Source: Mycolicibacterium austroafricanum (GTDB lineage: Bacteria > Actinomycetota > Actinomycetes > Mycobacteriales > Mycobacteriaceae). Taken from it: 64,000 bases of DNA. The translations under genes were made by a program, and so were the position numbers. Positions 53,057 to 61,945 of the stretch are shown here, piece by piece (position 1 is the first letter of the stretch; each line of letters opens with the position of its first letter). The notes beneath the pieces are model-generated. The model was given only the letters and a program-made list of their open reading frames with translations, was not told the DNA's origin and ran no database searches. The stretch lies in the NCBI RefSeq assembly GCF_902705885.1, contig NZ_CACSIP010000034.1, forward strand, positions 238,398 through 302,397, given 5' to 3'.

Positions 53057-53093
53057 CAGCCGAAAGTCCCGCGTGCTGCGGGACCTAAGCAGC
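53057..53093. promoter_or_regulatory. Pair of candidate DevR boxes, hemerythrin / small-protein promoter
   Basis: CAGCCGAAAGTCCC (53057-53070) and GGGACCTAAGCAGC (53080-53093), each 10 of 14 to the DevR core. They lie in the divergent promoter of the hemerythrin and the 85-residue protein. Confidence 0.6.
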
Positions 53094-53167
53094 ATTGAGC
53101 GCGTGCCTTCGTCCCTCGCGTCAGACACGGGGTGATGGTCTGATCAAGGGAGGGTGAGGGGGTCACC

Positions 53168-53425
53168 ATGAGATCACTGAACTACCGGGTGCATGCGCAT
53201 CCCGATGCCACGCCGATCTACCAGCTCACGGACCGCCTTCACGACGGGCACACTGCTCGCGTGTCGGTGGACGGGATCGCCGGCACGGTTGCGTCATGGC
53301 TGGCTGAATTCGGCGTGCTCAGCCCGCTGGCCGAGGATCTCGAACAGACGGTGCGCGAAGGCCATTGGGCGGCTGCGCATGCCATCGCTGACCGACTCTC
53401 GGTCGATGTGACGATCGCGGTATAG
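53168..53425 (+). CDS. Small hypothetical protein in the dormancy cluster
   Basis: An 85-residue protein, MRSLNYRVHAHPDATPIYQL then TDRLHDGHTARVSVDGIAGT, ending DRLSVDVTIAV. It has no signal peptide or membrane helix and no recognised domain. ATG 53168 follows GAGGGGG. Coding character is good, and paired DevR-like boxes lie 75-111 bases upstream. Confidence 0.7.
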   Translation: MRSLNYRVHAHPDATPIYQLTDRLHDGHTARVSVDGIAGTVASWLAEFGVLSPLAEDLEQTVREGHWAAAHAIADRLSVDVTIAV

Positions 53426-53461
53426 CGAGGCCCTTGGCGCGGCGCTGCAGTAAGAAGTCCC

Positions 53462-54370
53462 TCATGGCACTCGGATGCGTGTTCCCGCGCTGCCCTCGAC
53501 GATCCTGGTGATGTCACTGAGCGATCCGATGACGGCTTCGTTTCCGGTGTGACGGGTGAACTCGCATGCGGCTTGGACTTTGGGACCCATCGATCCAGCC
53601 GGGAAGTCCAGACCGGTGAGGTCGTCGGGGGTGACCCGGCCCAGGCGTGTCTGGGTGGGCGTGCCCCAGCCGAGGTAGACGCCGTCGACGTCGGTGGCGA
53701 TGACGAGCAGATCGGCGTCCAGTTGCTCGGCAAGCAATGCGGAAGCGAGATCCTTGTCGATGACGGCTTCGACGCCACGCAAGTCGCCGCGTTCGTCGTA
53801 CATCGTCGGGATACCGCCACCACCGGCGCAGACCACGATCGTGCCGTGCTCCACCAGGTTCCGGATCGGTCCGATCTCGAAGATCCGCTGGGGTTTCGGG
53901 CTGGGCACCACTCGGCGGAACTTGTCACCGTCGGCGGCGATGGTCCAACCGCTGGCCGCTCGGAGTCGCTCTGCTGTCTCCCGGTCGTAGACCGGCCCGA
54001 TCGGCTTGGTGGGATGTTCGAAAGCGGGGTCGTCCCGGTCGACCTCGATCATGGTGAGCAGCGTGGCCAGCGACTGCTCGGCCGGCAGCAGGTTACCCAA
54101 CTCCTGCTCGATGACGTAGCCGATCATCGCCTCGGTCTGGGCCCCGAGCACATCGAGTGGGTAGGGCGCCACCTCGTGGTAGGCCGCTGCCTGCAGCGCC
54201 AACAGCCCGACCTGGGGACCGTTGCCGTGGGCGACGACGATCTCGTTGCCCGCGGTGATGGCGGCGATGCACTCGGCGGCGACACGGATGTTCGCCCGCT
54301 GATTGTCCGCGGTCATCGGCTGGCCGCGCTTCAACAGCGCGTTCCCTCCCAGCGCGATCACGATCCTCAC
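53462..54370 (-). CDS. arcC: Carbamate kinase
   Basis: A 302-residue amino-acid-kinase-fold enzyme that makes ATP from carbamoyl phosphate and ADP, the energy-yielding step of the arginine deiminase pathway. The start RIVIALGGNALLKRGQPMTA is the carbamate kinase signature; IVVAHGNGPQVGLLALQ, VVCAGGGGIPTMYDERGDLR and EAVIDKDLASALLAEQLDAD follow. GTG 54370 lies 6 bases after the arcB stop. Last gene of the arc operon. Confidence 0.95.
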   Translation of the reverse strand: MRIVIALGGNALLKRGQPMTADNQRANIRVAAECIAAITAGNEIVVAHGNGPQVGLLALQAAAYHEVAPYPLDVLGAQTEAMIGYVIEQELGNLLPAEQSLATLLTMIEVDRDDPAFEHPTKPIGPVYDRETAERLRAASGWTIAADGDKFRRVVPSPKPQRIFEIGPIRNLVEHGTIVVCAGGGGIPTMYDERGDLRGVEAVIDKDLASALLAEQLDADLLVIATDVDGVYLGWGTPTQTRLGRVTPDDLTGLDFPAGSMGPKVQAACEFTRHTGNEAVIGSLSDITRIVEGSAGTRIRVP

Positions 54371-54376
54371 GCCGGG

Positions 54377-55381
54377 TCAGCTCAGCGCCGAGACGAGCAC
54401 GGCCTTGATGGTGTGCATCCGGTTCTCCGCCTGCTCGAAGGCGATGTTGACCGGGCTCTCGAAGACCTCCTCGGTGACCTCGATCCCGTTGGACAGCACC
54501 GGATACTGGGCGGCGATCTTGGCGCCGAGCGTCGTCTCACAGTTGTGATACGCCGGAAGGCAGTGCATGAACTTCACCCGCGGGTTGGCCGCCGCCTTGA
54601 TCAGCGCCGAGTTCACCTGGAACGGGAGCAGCATGTCGATCCGCTCGCCCCACGTCTCCAGCGGTTCCCCCATCGACACCCACACATCGGTGTGGATGAA
54701 ATCGACCTCGCTGACCGCCTTTTCCGGATCATCGGTGATGGTGATCCTCGCCCCGGACGCGGCGGCAAACTCCCGGCACATCGCGACATGGGCGTCGCTG
54801 GGCCACAATTGCTTTGGTGCGCCGATGCGGACATCCATGCCGAGTTTGGCGCCCACCAGCAGCAGGGAATTGGCCATGTTGTTGCGGCCGTCGCCGACAA
54901 ACGCGTAGGAGATGTCGTGCAACGGTTTCGGGCAGTGTTCGGTCATGGTCAGCACGTCGGCGAGCATCTGGGTCGGGTGGAACTCGTCGGTGAGCCCGTT
55001 GAAGACGGGCACCCCTGCATGCTCTGCGAGTTCGTCGACGGTCTCCTGGGCGGTGCCGCGGTACTCGATGGCGTCGTACATCCGGCCCAGCACCCGTGCG
55101 GTGTCCTTCATCGACTCCTTGTGCCCGATCTGCGACGATGACGGATCGATGTAGGTGACGTGAGCCCCCTCGTCGTATGCCGCAACCTCGAATGCGCAGC
55201 GGGTGCGGGTGGACGTCTTCTCGAAGATCAGCGCGATGTTCTTGCCCGCCAAGCTGTTCCGCGGACTTCCGGAGTATTTGGCGCGCTTGAGGTCGCGTGA
55301 CAGGTCGAGCAGGTAGTGCAGGTCCCGGTCTGTGTGGTGAACCAGGCTGAGCAGGCTGCGGTTGCGGGTGTTGAACGCCAT
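54377..55381 (-). CDS. arcB: Ornithine carbamoyltransferase (catabolic context)
   Basis: A 334-residue carbamoyltransferase. Carbamoyl-phosphate site FEKTSTRTRCAFEVAAYDEG (STRTR, about 57-61), HPTQMLADVLTM (HPTQ, about 134), FVGDGRNNMANSLL and the ornithine-site FMHCLPAYHNCE (HCLP, about 272). In this operon it should phosphorolyse citrulline to ornithine and carbamoyl phosphate. The anabolic ArgF is expected elsewhere with the arginine genes. It lies 12 bases after arcA and 6 before arcC. Confidence 0.93.
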   Translation of the reverse strand: MAFNTRNRSLLSLVHHTDRDLHYLLDLSRDLKRAKYSGSPRNSLAGKNIALIFEKTSTRTRCAFEVAAYDEGAHVTYIDPSSSQIGHKESMKDTARVLGRMYDAIEYRGTAQETVDELAEHAGVPVFNGLTDEFHPTQMLADVLTMTEHCPKPLHDISYAFVGDGRNNMANSLLLVGAKLGMDVRIGAPKQLWPSDAHVAMCREFAAASGARITITDDPEKAVSEVDFIHTDVWVSMGEPLETWGERIDMLLPFQVNSALIKAAANPRVKFMHCLPAYHNCETTLGAKIAAQYPVLSNGIEVTEEVFESPVNIAFEQAENRMHTIKAVLVSALS

Positions 55382-55393
55382 GACGTATGTCCT

Positions 55394-56653
55394 TCAGGCG
55401 TAGAGCGGATCGCGCAGGATCGGGCAGGTCATGCACCGGCCGCCGCCGCGACCGCGGCCCAGTTCGCTGGCGTCGATGGTGACGACCTCGACCCCGGCCT
55501 TACGCAGGGCGGTGTTGGTCAGGGTGTTGCGGTCGTAGCCGATGACCACCCCCGGCTCGAGCGCGACGACGTTGTTGCCGTCATCCCACTGTTCGCGTTG
55601 GACGCCGTAGACATCACCGGCGGTGGTGACGACCCGGAAGTTCACACCGACCGCGTCACCGATCGTCTCGATCAGGCCGCGGGGTTCGCGCCGGACGTCG
55701 AGGCCGGACGGTGAGCTCTCGTCGGGCCGCAGACTGATCGGCACGATGCCGTCGACGATCGGCGCGAACACCGTCACCAGGTCGCGGTCGCAGAAGGTGA
55801 ACACCGTGTCCAGGTGCATCGCCGAACGGGTCTTCGGCAGGCTGGCGATGATCACCCGGTCCGCAGCCCCGGCAGCGAACAGGTTGCGCGCCACCTGGGT
55901 GATCGCCTGGTGGGAGGACCTCTCACCCATGCCGATCACGACGAGTCCGTTGCCGATCGGCATCACGTCGCCGCCCTCGAGGGTGGCCAGACCGCGGTCG
56001 GCGGGCAATCCGTCGGGGTCGCCCAGCCACACGTCGTACTCCTGATCGGCGAAGGCGGGGTGGAACCGGTAGACGGCGGTGGTCAGCAGCGTCTCCCGGC
56101 GCCGCGCCGGCCAGTACATCGGGTTCAGTGTCACACCGCCGAAGATCCAGGCGGAGTTGTCGCGCATGAACTGCGTGTTCGGCAGCGGCCGGACGACGAA
56201 CCCTGCGGGGTCCAGCGCGTTGAACAGTGACAGGAAGCCGCTGTCCACCTCGTCGATCACGTCCTGATAGGCGACACCGCCGATCAGGTACTCCGCCAAC
56301 CGATCCGGCGACAGCTCGGTCAACCAGGACCGGATCTCGCGGGTGAGCCCCGGCCCGACGAGGTCGTCGGTCACCGTGCGATCGAGCACCCACTCGCGGG
56401 CGTCGGGCTTGCTTACGACGTCGGCGAGCAGATCCTGGAGTTCGAGCACTTCGACGCCGCGGTCGACCATCTTGGCGACGAAGTCGAAGTGGTCACGTCG
56501 GGCCTGCTGCAGCCAGATGACGTCGTCGAACAACAGCTCGTGACAGTTCTGCGGGGTGAGCCGCTGATGGGCCAGACCGGGAGCGCAGACCATGACACGG
56601 CGCAGCTTGCCGGCCTCGGACCACACGCCGAGCCGGGAATCGGTCGCGCTCAC
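55394..56653 (-). CDS. arcA: Arginine deiminase
   Basis: A 419-residue guanidino-group hydrolase converting arginine to citrulline and ammonia. Motifs: VWSEAGKLRRVMVCAPG at the start, PNTQFMRDNSAWIFGGVTLN, LEGGDVMPIGNGLVVIGMGE, SAMHLDTVFTFCDRDLV with the catalytic His, and the nucleophile Cys in GRGRGGGRCMTCPILRDPLY at the C-terminus. GTG 56653 overlaps the end of the antiporter gene (GTGA). The open frame upstream is non-coding. Confidence 0.95.
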   Translation of the reverse strand: MSATDSRLGVWSEAGKLRRVMVCAPGLAHQRLTPQNCHELLFDDVIWLQQARRDHFDFVAKMVDRGVEVLELQDLLADVVSKPDAREWVLDRTVTDDLVGPGLTREIRSWLTELSPDRLAEYLIGGVAYQDVIDEVDSGFLSLFNALDPAGFVVRPLPNTQFMRDNSAWIFGGVTLNPMYWPARRRETLLTTAVYRFHPAFADQEYDVWLGDPDGLPADRGLATLEGGDVMPIGNGLVVIGMGERSSHQAITQVARNLFAAGAADRVIIASLPKTRSAMHLDTVFTFCDRDLVTVFAPIVDGIVPISLRPDESSPSGLDVRREPRGLIETIGDAVGVNFRVVTTAGDVYGVQREQWDDGNNVVALEPGVVIGYDRNTLTNTALRKAGVEVVTIDASELGRGRGGGRCMTCPILRDPLYA

Positions 56654-58131
56654 AGGACCGACAGATTTCCGGTGGCCATCAGCACGGCCGCCAGCACCGA
56701 CGTCAACGCCACCACCGCCACCACCACGAACTCGGGCTTGCTGAAGGCCGGGAGCCGGCTTTCTCGCCGCGCCCACAGGTACAGCGCAGTGCCCGCGAGG
56801 TAGAACATCGCCGCCACCAGCAGGTACTGCCATCCGCCCGCGTACACCAGCCACACCGCGTACCCCAGCGCGACGACACCGATGAGTAGATCGCGGGTGC
56901 GTCCCCCGCCGACGGAGTACGTTTCGCCTCGCACCGCCAGCAGCACCTGGTACGCGGCCGACCACAGGTAGGGCAGCAAGATCAGGGAGGTCGCGAGGTA
57001 CACCAGGTTGGTGTAGGTGCTCGCGTTGGCGAGTGTCCACAGCAGCAACGCCTGGACGCAGATGTTGGTCAGCCACAGGGCATTTGCCGGTGCGCCGTGC
57101 GAGTTCTCCCGAGCAAGCGCCCGCGGCATCACATGCTCGAGGGCGGGTAACCGCAGGATCTCCACACACAGCATCACCCACGCGATCAGGGCGCCGAGCA
57201 GTGAGACGACCAAACCGATCGAGATGAAGGCCGCACCCCAGGCGCCCACCTCGTTCTCCAGCACCCCGGCCATCGACGGATCCGCCACGCCGGCGAGTTC
57301 CGCCTGGGTCATCAAGCCGTAGGACAGCAGGTTCACCATCAGCAACAGGGCCAGCACCCCGACGAAACCGAGCACCGTGGCGCGACCGACATCTCGCCGC
57401 TTGGCGGCGCGCTGGGAGTACACCGCGGCGCCCTCGATGCCGATGAAGACCCACACGGTCACCAGCATCATGTTCTTGACCTGGGTCATCGTGTCGCCGA
57501 GCGGCGCCCCGTCGATCTCTACCGCGCGGCCCCAGAAGTCGGCGCTGAACAGCCCAGCCCGGAAACCGACCGCGGCGATCGCGATGAACACCAGGATCGG
57601 GACCACCTTCGCGATGGTCACCACCACGTTGACGGCTGCGGCGGTCTGGATGCCGCGAAGGGTCAGGAAGTGCACCACCCACAATACGATCGAGGCGCCG
57701 ATGATCGCGGGAACGGTTGCGCCGCCTTCGAATCCGGGGAAGAAGTAGCCCAGTGTCGAGAACAGCAGCACCAGGTAGGCCACGTTGCCGACCCATGCCG
57801 AGACCCAGTAGCCGAATGCCGAGGTGAACCCGATGTAGTTGCCGAAACCGGCCCGGGCGTATCCGTAAACACCACCGTCGACGTCGGGTTTCCGGCTGGC
57901 GAGGGTCTGGAAGACGAAAGCCAGGGTCAGCATGCCGACTCCGGTGATCGCCCAACCGATGAGCAGCGGGCCAGGGGCGGCGCTACCGGCCATCTGCGAA
58001 GGCAGCGCGAAGATTCCGCTGCCGATCATGGAACCGACGACGATGGCGGTCAGCGCGGCCAGGCCCAGGCCGGGTTTCACACCACCGGAGGAGCGGGCTT
58101 CGGGGGGCGGAGACACCAGTGTCTCGGACAT
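56650..58131 (-). CDS. arcD: APC-family arginine/ornithine antiporter
   Basis: A 493-residue permease with about 12-13 hydrophobic helices of the basic amino acid/polyamine antiporter (APA) type: ALTAIVVGSMIGSGIFALPS (TM1 with the GSGIF substrate loop), DGGVYGYARAGFGNYIGFTS, VFIGIEGAAVYSQRAAKRRD. Position at the head of the arc operon indicates exchange of arginine for ornithine. ATG 58131 has GGAGGA upstream. Two DevR-like boxes precede it. Confidence 0.92.
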   Translation of the reverse strand: MSETLVSPPPEARSSGGVKPGLGLAALTAIVVGSMIGSGIFALPSQMAGSAAPGPLLIGWAITGVGMLTLAFVFQTLASRKPDVDGGVYGYARAGFGNYIGFTSAFGYWVSAWVGNVAYLVLLFSTLGYFFPGFEGGATVPAIIGASIVLWVVHFLTLRGIQTAAAVNVVVTIAKVVPILVFIAIAAVGFRAGLFSADFWGRAVEIDGAPLGDTMTQVKNMMLVTVWVFIGIEGAAVYSQRAAKRRDVGRATVLGFVGVLALLLMVNLLSYGLMTQAELAGVADPSMAGVLENEVGAWGAAFISIGLVVSLLGALIAWVMLCVEILRLPALEHVMPRALARENSHGAPANALWLTNICVQALLLWTLANASTYTNLVYLATSLILLPYLWSAAYQVLLAVRGETYSVGGGRTRDLLIGVVALGYAVWLVYAGGWQYLLVAAMFYLAGTALYLWARRESRLPAFSKPEFVVVAVVALTSVLAAVLMATGNLSVL

Positions 58132-58208
58132 CGTTGTCCTCCATGCTCGGGTGGTGTGCCGATCACACCGCGCCATCGACGCTATGGAGCCCACCGGCGC
58201 GCAGAGAG

Positions 58209-58244
58209 GAGGCTTTGGTCCTCGGTTTCGGACGCTTAGGTCAC
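58209..58244. promoter_or_regulatory. Candidate DevR boxes upstream of the arc operon
   Basis: GAGGCTTTGGTCCT (58209-58222, 10 of 14) and GACGCTTAGGTCAC (58231-58244, 9 of 14), 77-113 bases upstream of arcD, again with two-turn spacing. Confidence 0.55.
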
Positions 58245-58259
58245 CTGCCCGCGCCGCGG

Positions 58260-58610
58260 CTACGAGCCGGCTTGTGGAGAAGCGGATTTCGCCACGGTCA
58301 GAAGCACGCTGGACCCTTCGACGGCCTCCAGTGAGTGACGGGAATCCGGCACGATGATCAGATCTCCGGCGGAGCCCTCCCAGCTGTCCTCGCCTGCGTG
58401 CAACCGCACGCGTCCGTGCAGGACGTGGACGGTGGCTTCGCCCGGGTTCTCGTGTTCGTCCAACTTCTGACCCGCCGCCAGTGCGATCAGGGTTTGGCGC
58501 AAGACGTGTTCGTGGCCGCCGTACACGGTGTGTGCACTGCGCCCGCTGGAGGCACGCTCAGCACCTGCCTGCTGCTCGCGGGCCAACGCCGTCAGCGAGA
58601 TCTTGTTCAT
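58260..58610 (-). CDS. Small single-domain cupin
   Basis: A 116-residue cupin beginning MNKISLTALAREQQAGAERA. The barrel motifs are LAAGQKLDEHENPGEATVHV (motif 1 with H..E) and IIVPDSRHSLEAVEGSS (motif 2 His). Small cupins of this type occur in mycobacterial dormancy clusters; a ligand or activity is not known. ATG 58610 has GGAGAG upstream. It is divergent from hoxF with a DevR-like box between. Confidence 0.85.
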   Translation of the reverse strand: MNKISLTALAREQQAGAERASSGRSAHTVYGGHEHVLRQTLIALAAGQKLDEHENPGEATVHVLHGRVRLHAGEDSWEGSAGDLIIVPDSRHSLEAVEGSSVLLTVAKSASPQAGS

Positions 58611-58698
58611 GGACTCTCCTTCGTCGGGTAGTGCCCGGACAGATCGCACTGTTCACCGTATCCCGCGGGCGAAGCCAGTTCCGGCGCGATCTTGCAAA

Positions 58699-58712
58699 GT
58701 GACCAAATGCCC
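58699..58712. promoter_or_regulatory. Candidate DevR box, hox operon / cupin promoter
   Basis: GTGACCAAATGCCC, 10 of 14 to the DevR core, 63 bases upstream of hoxF and 88 from the divergent cupin. Confidence 0.55.
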
Positions 58713-58775
58713 TGGTCAGTCGTCGGCAGCAGAGGATGATGGTTGCGGTGGATATGCGAAGGGGCAGGATGATCG

Positions 58776-60608
58776 ATGGCTGACGGTACCCACACGGCGA
58801 ACCCAGACGTCGACGCCGTGCTGCGGCGGTATCAGTTCGACGGCACCCGGTTGATCGACATCCTCTGGGACATCCAGGATCTGTACGGCCACATTCCCGA
58901 CGAACACCTCCCGCAAATGGCGACCGCGTTGAACCGGACCGCGCGCGACATCGCGGAGACGGCGTCGTTCTACCACTTCTTCCACACTGCGCCGTCGGGA
59001 CGGCACCGGATCTACCTGAGCAACACGGTGATCGCCAAATCACTCGGCTATCACGCGGTGTACGACGCGCTCGAGCGCGAGACCGGCGTCCGCTTCGGCG
59101 AGACCGGGGCAGGGGTGTTCGGCCTGTTCGAGACGCCCTGCATCGGGCTCAGCGATCAGGAACCGGCGATGCTGCTCGACGACGTGGTGTTCACCCGGCT
59201 GACGCCGGCCGGCGTCGCAGACATCATCGGCCAGTTGAAGGCAGGCAGAGCCCCCGCGGACATCGCCAACCCGGCCGGGCTGCCCGCCGACGACATCGGC
59301 TATGTCGACAGCCTGGTGGAGTCCAACGTCCACACCCGGGGCCCGGTGTTCTTCTGCGGCCAGGTCGATCACCAGGTGACACTGAAGCGCTGCCTCGCGA
59401 GCACCCCTGAGCAGACGATCGACGCCATCACCGAGTCAGGGCTACGCGGATACGGTGGCGCAGGCTTCGCCACCGGGCTGAAGTGGCGGCTGTGCCGGGC
59501 TGCACCGGGCGCCGACAAGTACGTGATCTGCAATGCCGACGAGGGTGAGCCCGGCACGTTCAAGGATCGGGCGCTGCTGACCCGCTCACCCAAAGACGTC
59601 TTCCTCGGTATGGTCATCGCCGCCTACGCGATCGGCGCCAGGCACGGGATCATCTATCTACGAGCCGAATACATCTATCTCAAGCGCTATCTGGAACGTC
59701 AGTTGCAGGAGCTGCGGGACGACGGACTCCTCGGACCCAGCATCGGCGCGCTGCCCGGCTTCGATTTCGACATCCGCATTCAGATGGGCGCCGGTGCCTA
59801 TGTCTGCGGCGAAGAGTCCGCACTGATCGAATCCTGCGAAGGCAACCGGGGAACACCGCGGCTGAAACCGCCCTACCCGATCCAGCAGGGATACCTCGGC
59901 AACCCCACCTGCGTGAACAACGTCGAAACCTTCGCGGCCGCAAGCCGGGTCACGGCGGAAGGCGCCGAATGGTTCCGCAGTATGGGCACACCCACCTCGG
60001 CGGGCACGCGCCTGCTGAGCGTCGCCGGCGACTGCCGCCGGCCCGGTGTCTACGAGATCGAATGGGGCGTCACCCTCGACCACGTGCTGGCCCTTGTCGG
60101 TGCGCAGGACGCTCGTGCAGTCCAGGTCAGCGGCCCATCGGGGGAGTGCCTTTCGGTACAGGCCGACGGCCAGCGCCGGATCGCCTACGAAGACATCCCC
60201 TGCAACGGGGCCGTCACCGTCTTCGATGCCACGCGTGATCTGCTCGACTGCGTCACGGACTACACCCGGTTCTTCCGCGACGAATCCTGCGGCATCTGTG
60301 TTCCGTGCCGGGCGGGCACCGTCGACCTGCACGAAAAGATGGAACGGATCCTCGCGGGCACCGCCGTTCAGAACGATCTGGACGCCGCGGCCAGTTGGGG
60401 GGCGCTGGTGCAGAAGACCAGTCGCTGCGGTCTCGGAGCGACGGCGGCCAACCCGATCTTGACCAGCATGAACAAGTTTCCCGAGATGTACCGCAGCAGG
60501 TTGCGGGCCGGGGAGGCAGACACCCTGCTGCCGTCATTCGATCTCGAGGCGGCCCTCGCCGGATACGGCGACGCACTCACCGAACTGAGAACGGACGGGA
60601 CGTCATGA
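58776..60608 (+). CDS. hoxF: [NiFe] hydrogenase diaphorase subunit HoxF (HoxE-HoxF type)
   Basis: A 610-residue flavoprotein that exchanges electrons with NAD(H). The N-terminal NuoE-like domain (about 1-165) has largely lost its 2Fe-2S ligands (ETPCIGLSDQ, where relatives have a second Cys), as in the soluble hydrogenase of Cupriavidus. The NuoF-like part has the FMN motif GLRGYGGAGFATGLKW (about 219-234), NADH motif CNADEGEPGTFKDRALL (about 252-268) and a 4Fe-4S site ESCGICVPCRAGT with SRCGLGATAANP (about 507-560). Length matches C. necator HoxF (602). Its stop overlaps hoxU (ATGA). Confidence 0.93.
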   Translation: MADGTHTANPDVDAVLRRYQFDGTRLIDILWDIQDLYGHIPDEHLPQMATALNRTARDIAETASFYHFFHTAPSGRHRIYLSNTVIAKSLGYHAVYDALERETGVRFGETGAGVFGLFETPCIGLSDQEPAMLLDDVVFTRLTPAGVADIIGQLKAGRAPADIANPAGLPADDIGYVDSLVESNVHTRGPVFFCGQVDHQVTLKRCLASTPEQTIDAITESGLRGYGGAGFATGLKWRLCRAAPGADKYVICNADEGEPGTFKDRALLTRSPKDVFLGMVIAAYAIGARHGIIYLRAEYIYLKRYLERQLQELRDDGLLGPSIGALPGFDFDIRIQMGAGAYVCGEESALIESCEGNRGTPRLKPPYPIQQGYLGNPTCVNNVETFAAASRVTAEGAEWFRSMGTPTSAGTRLLSVAGDCRRPGVYEIEWGVTLDHVLALVGAQDARAVQVSGPSGECLSVQADGQRRIAYEDIPCNGAVTVFDATRDLLDCVTDYTRFFRDESCGICVPCRAGTVDLHEKMERILAGTAVQNDLDAAASWGALVQKTSRCGLGATAANPILTSMNKFPEMYRSRLRAGEADTLLPSFDLEAALAGYGDALTELRTDGTS

Positions 60609-61318
60609 GCATCCGAATCGAGATCGACGGAACCCCGGTGTCTTCCGAGGAGAACCGGGTGCTGGTCGATGTCGCCGCAGAAGCAGGTGTGTATATCCCG
60701 ACGCTGTGTTACCTCGAGGGCAAGCCGTGCCTCGGGACCTGCCGGGTGTGCTCGGTCAAGGTGGACGGTGCCGTGGTCGCTGCCTGCACGGTTCGTGTTC
60801 GCGACGGGATGACGGTCGAGGTCGACGAGCCGGAGACCACGGACATGCGAAAGGCATTGGTGGAGTTGCTCTTCACCGAAGGCAACCACAACTGTCCGAG
60901 TTGCGAGAAGAGTGGTCGCTGTACCCTTCAGGCGGTCGGCTACGAGGTGGACATGATGGTGTCCCGCTTCCCGTACCGGTTCCCGGTGCGGGACCGCGAC
61001 CACGCGTCCCAGCGGATCTGGCTGGAGCGGGATCGCTGCATCTTCTGCCAACGGTGTGTGGAGTTCGTCCGTGACGACGCCGGGCAGAAGATCTTCAGCA
61101 TCAGCCACCGCGGTCGCGAGTCGCGCATCGAAGTCGATGCCGAACGAGCCGACGCGATGCCGATCGAGCAGGTCCGCTACGCGGTGGAGATCTGTCCGGT
61201 CGGCGCCATCCTGGAAAAGGGGGTCGGATACGACGTGCCCATCGGTCGCCGCAAGTACGAAGCGAAATCCGTTCGCGACCGGGCCCTTGACCCGGCAGAC
61301 GAGTCAGAGGCGCCATGA
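60605..61318 (+). CDS. hoxU: [NiFe] hydrogenase diaphorase subunit HoxU
   Basis: A 237-residue iron-sulfur protein linking the flavin module to the hydrogenase. Order: a 2Fe-2S domain with PTLCYLEGKPCLGTCRVCSV and VAACTVRV (about 33-64), a His/Cys cluster EGNHNCPSCEKSGRCTLQ (about 96-113) and a ferredoxin-type 4Fe-4S RCIFCQRCVEFVRD with VEICPVGAI (about 145-204). Length equals that of HoxU in C. necator (234). ATG 60605 overlaps the hoxF stop, and its own stop overlaps hoxY. Confidence 0.93.
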   Translation: MSIRIEIDGTPVSSEENRVLVDVAAEAGVYIPTLCYLEGKPCLGTCRVCSVKVDGAVVAACTVRVRDGMTVEVDEPETTDMRKALVELLFTEGNHNCPSCEKSGRCTLQAVGYEVDMMVSRFPYRFPVRDRDHASQRIWLERDRCIFCQRCVEFVRDDAGQKIFSISHRGRESRIEVDAERADAMPIEQVRYAVEICPVGAILEKGVGYDVPIGRRKYEAKSVRDRALDPADESEAP

Positions 61319-61932
61319 CCGAGGAAACCAGGTCGGACGAACTGCCCAAGACATCACCGGACCCAGCGCTGTCGGCGGGCCGGGACGGCAAGATCAACGT
61401 GGCGATGATCAGTCTGTGTGGCTGCTGGGGGTGCACCCTGTCCTTTCTCGACATGGATGAGCGGATCCTGCCGCTGTTGACGACGGTCACCATTCACCGC
61501 TCCTCGCTCACCGACATCAAACGCATCACCGAGCGCTGCGCGATCGGGTTCATCGAAGGAGGCGTCGCCAACGAGGACAACATCGAGACGCTGCGCCACT
61601 TCCGGGAGAACTGTGACGTCCTGATCTCCGTCGGAGCCTGTGCCGTCTGGGGTGGGGTCCCGGCGATGCGCAATGTCTTCGAGTTGAAAGACTGTCTGGC
61701 GGAGGCCTACCTCGATTCGCCGACAGCCGTTCCGGGTGCGGAACGTGTCGTCCCCTCGCATCCGGACATCCCGCGGATCACCACCAAGGTCCACCCCTGT
61801 CATGAAGTAGTCGAGATGGACTACTTCATCCCCGGCTGCCCACCGGACGCAGACGCCATCTTCACCGTCCTCGACGATCTGATCCACGGTCGACCGGTGC
61901 GGTTGCCCCGCTCGCTGAACCACTACGACTGA
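61315..61932 (+). CDS. hoxY: [NiFe] hydrogenase small subunit HoxY
   Basis: A 205-residue small subunit carrying the proximal 4Fe-4S cluster only: SLCGCWGCTLSFLDMDERIL (about 36-55), ISVGACAVWGGVPAMRN and FIPGCPPDADAIFTVLDDL (about 177-195). The lack of medial and distal clusters and of a Tat signal is typical of group 3 cytoplasmic hydrogenases. ATG 61315 overlaps the hoxU stop. Confidence 0.93.
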   Translation: MTEETRSDELPKTSPDPALSAGRDGKINVAMISLCGCWGCTLSFLDMDERILPLLTTVTIHRSSLTDIKRITERCAIGFIEGGVANEDNIETLRHFRENCDVLISVGACAVWGGVPAMRNVFELKDCLAEAYLDSPTAVPGAERVVPSHPDIPRITTKVHPCHEVVEMDYFIPGCPPDADAIFTVLDDLIHGRPVRLPRSLNHYD

Positions 61933-61945
61933 TTGCGGAGCTCGC

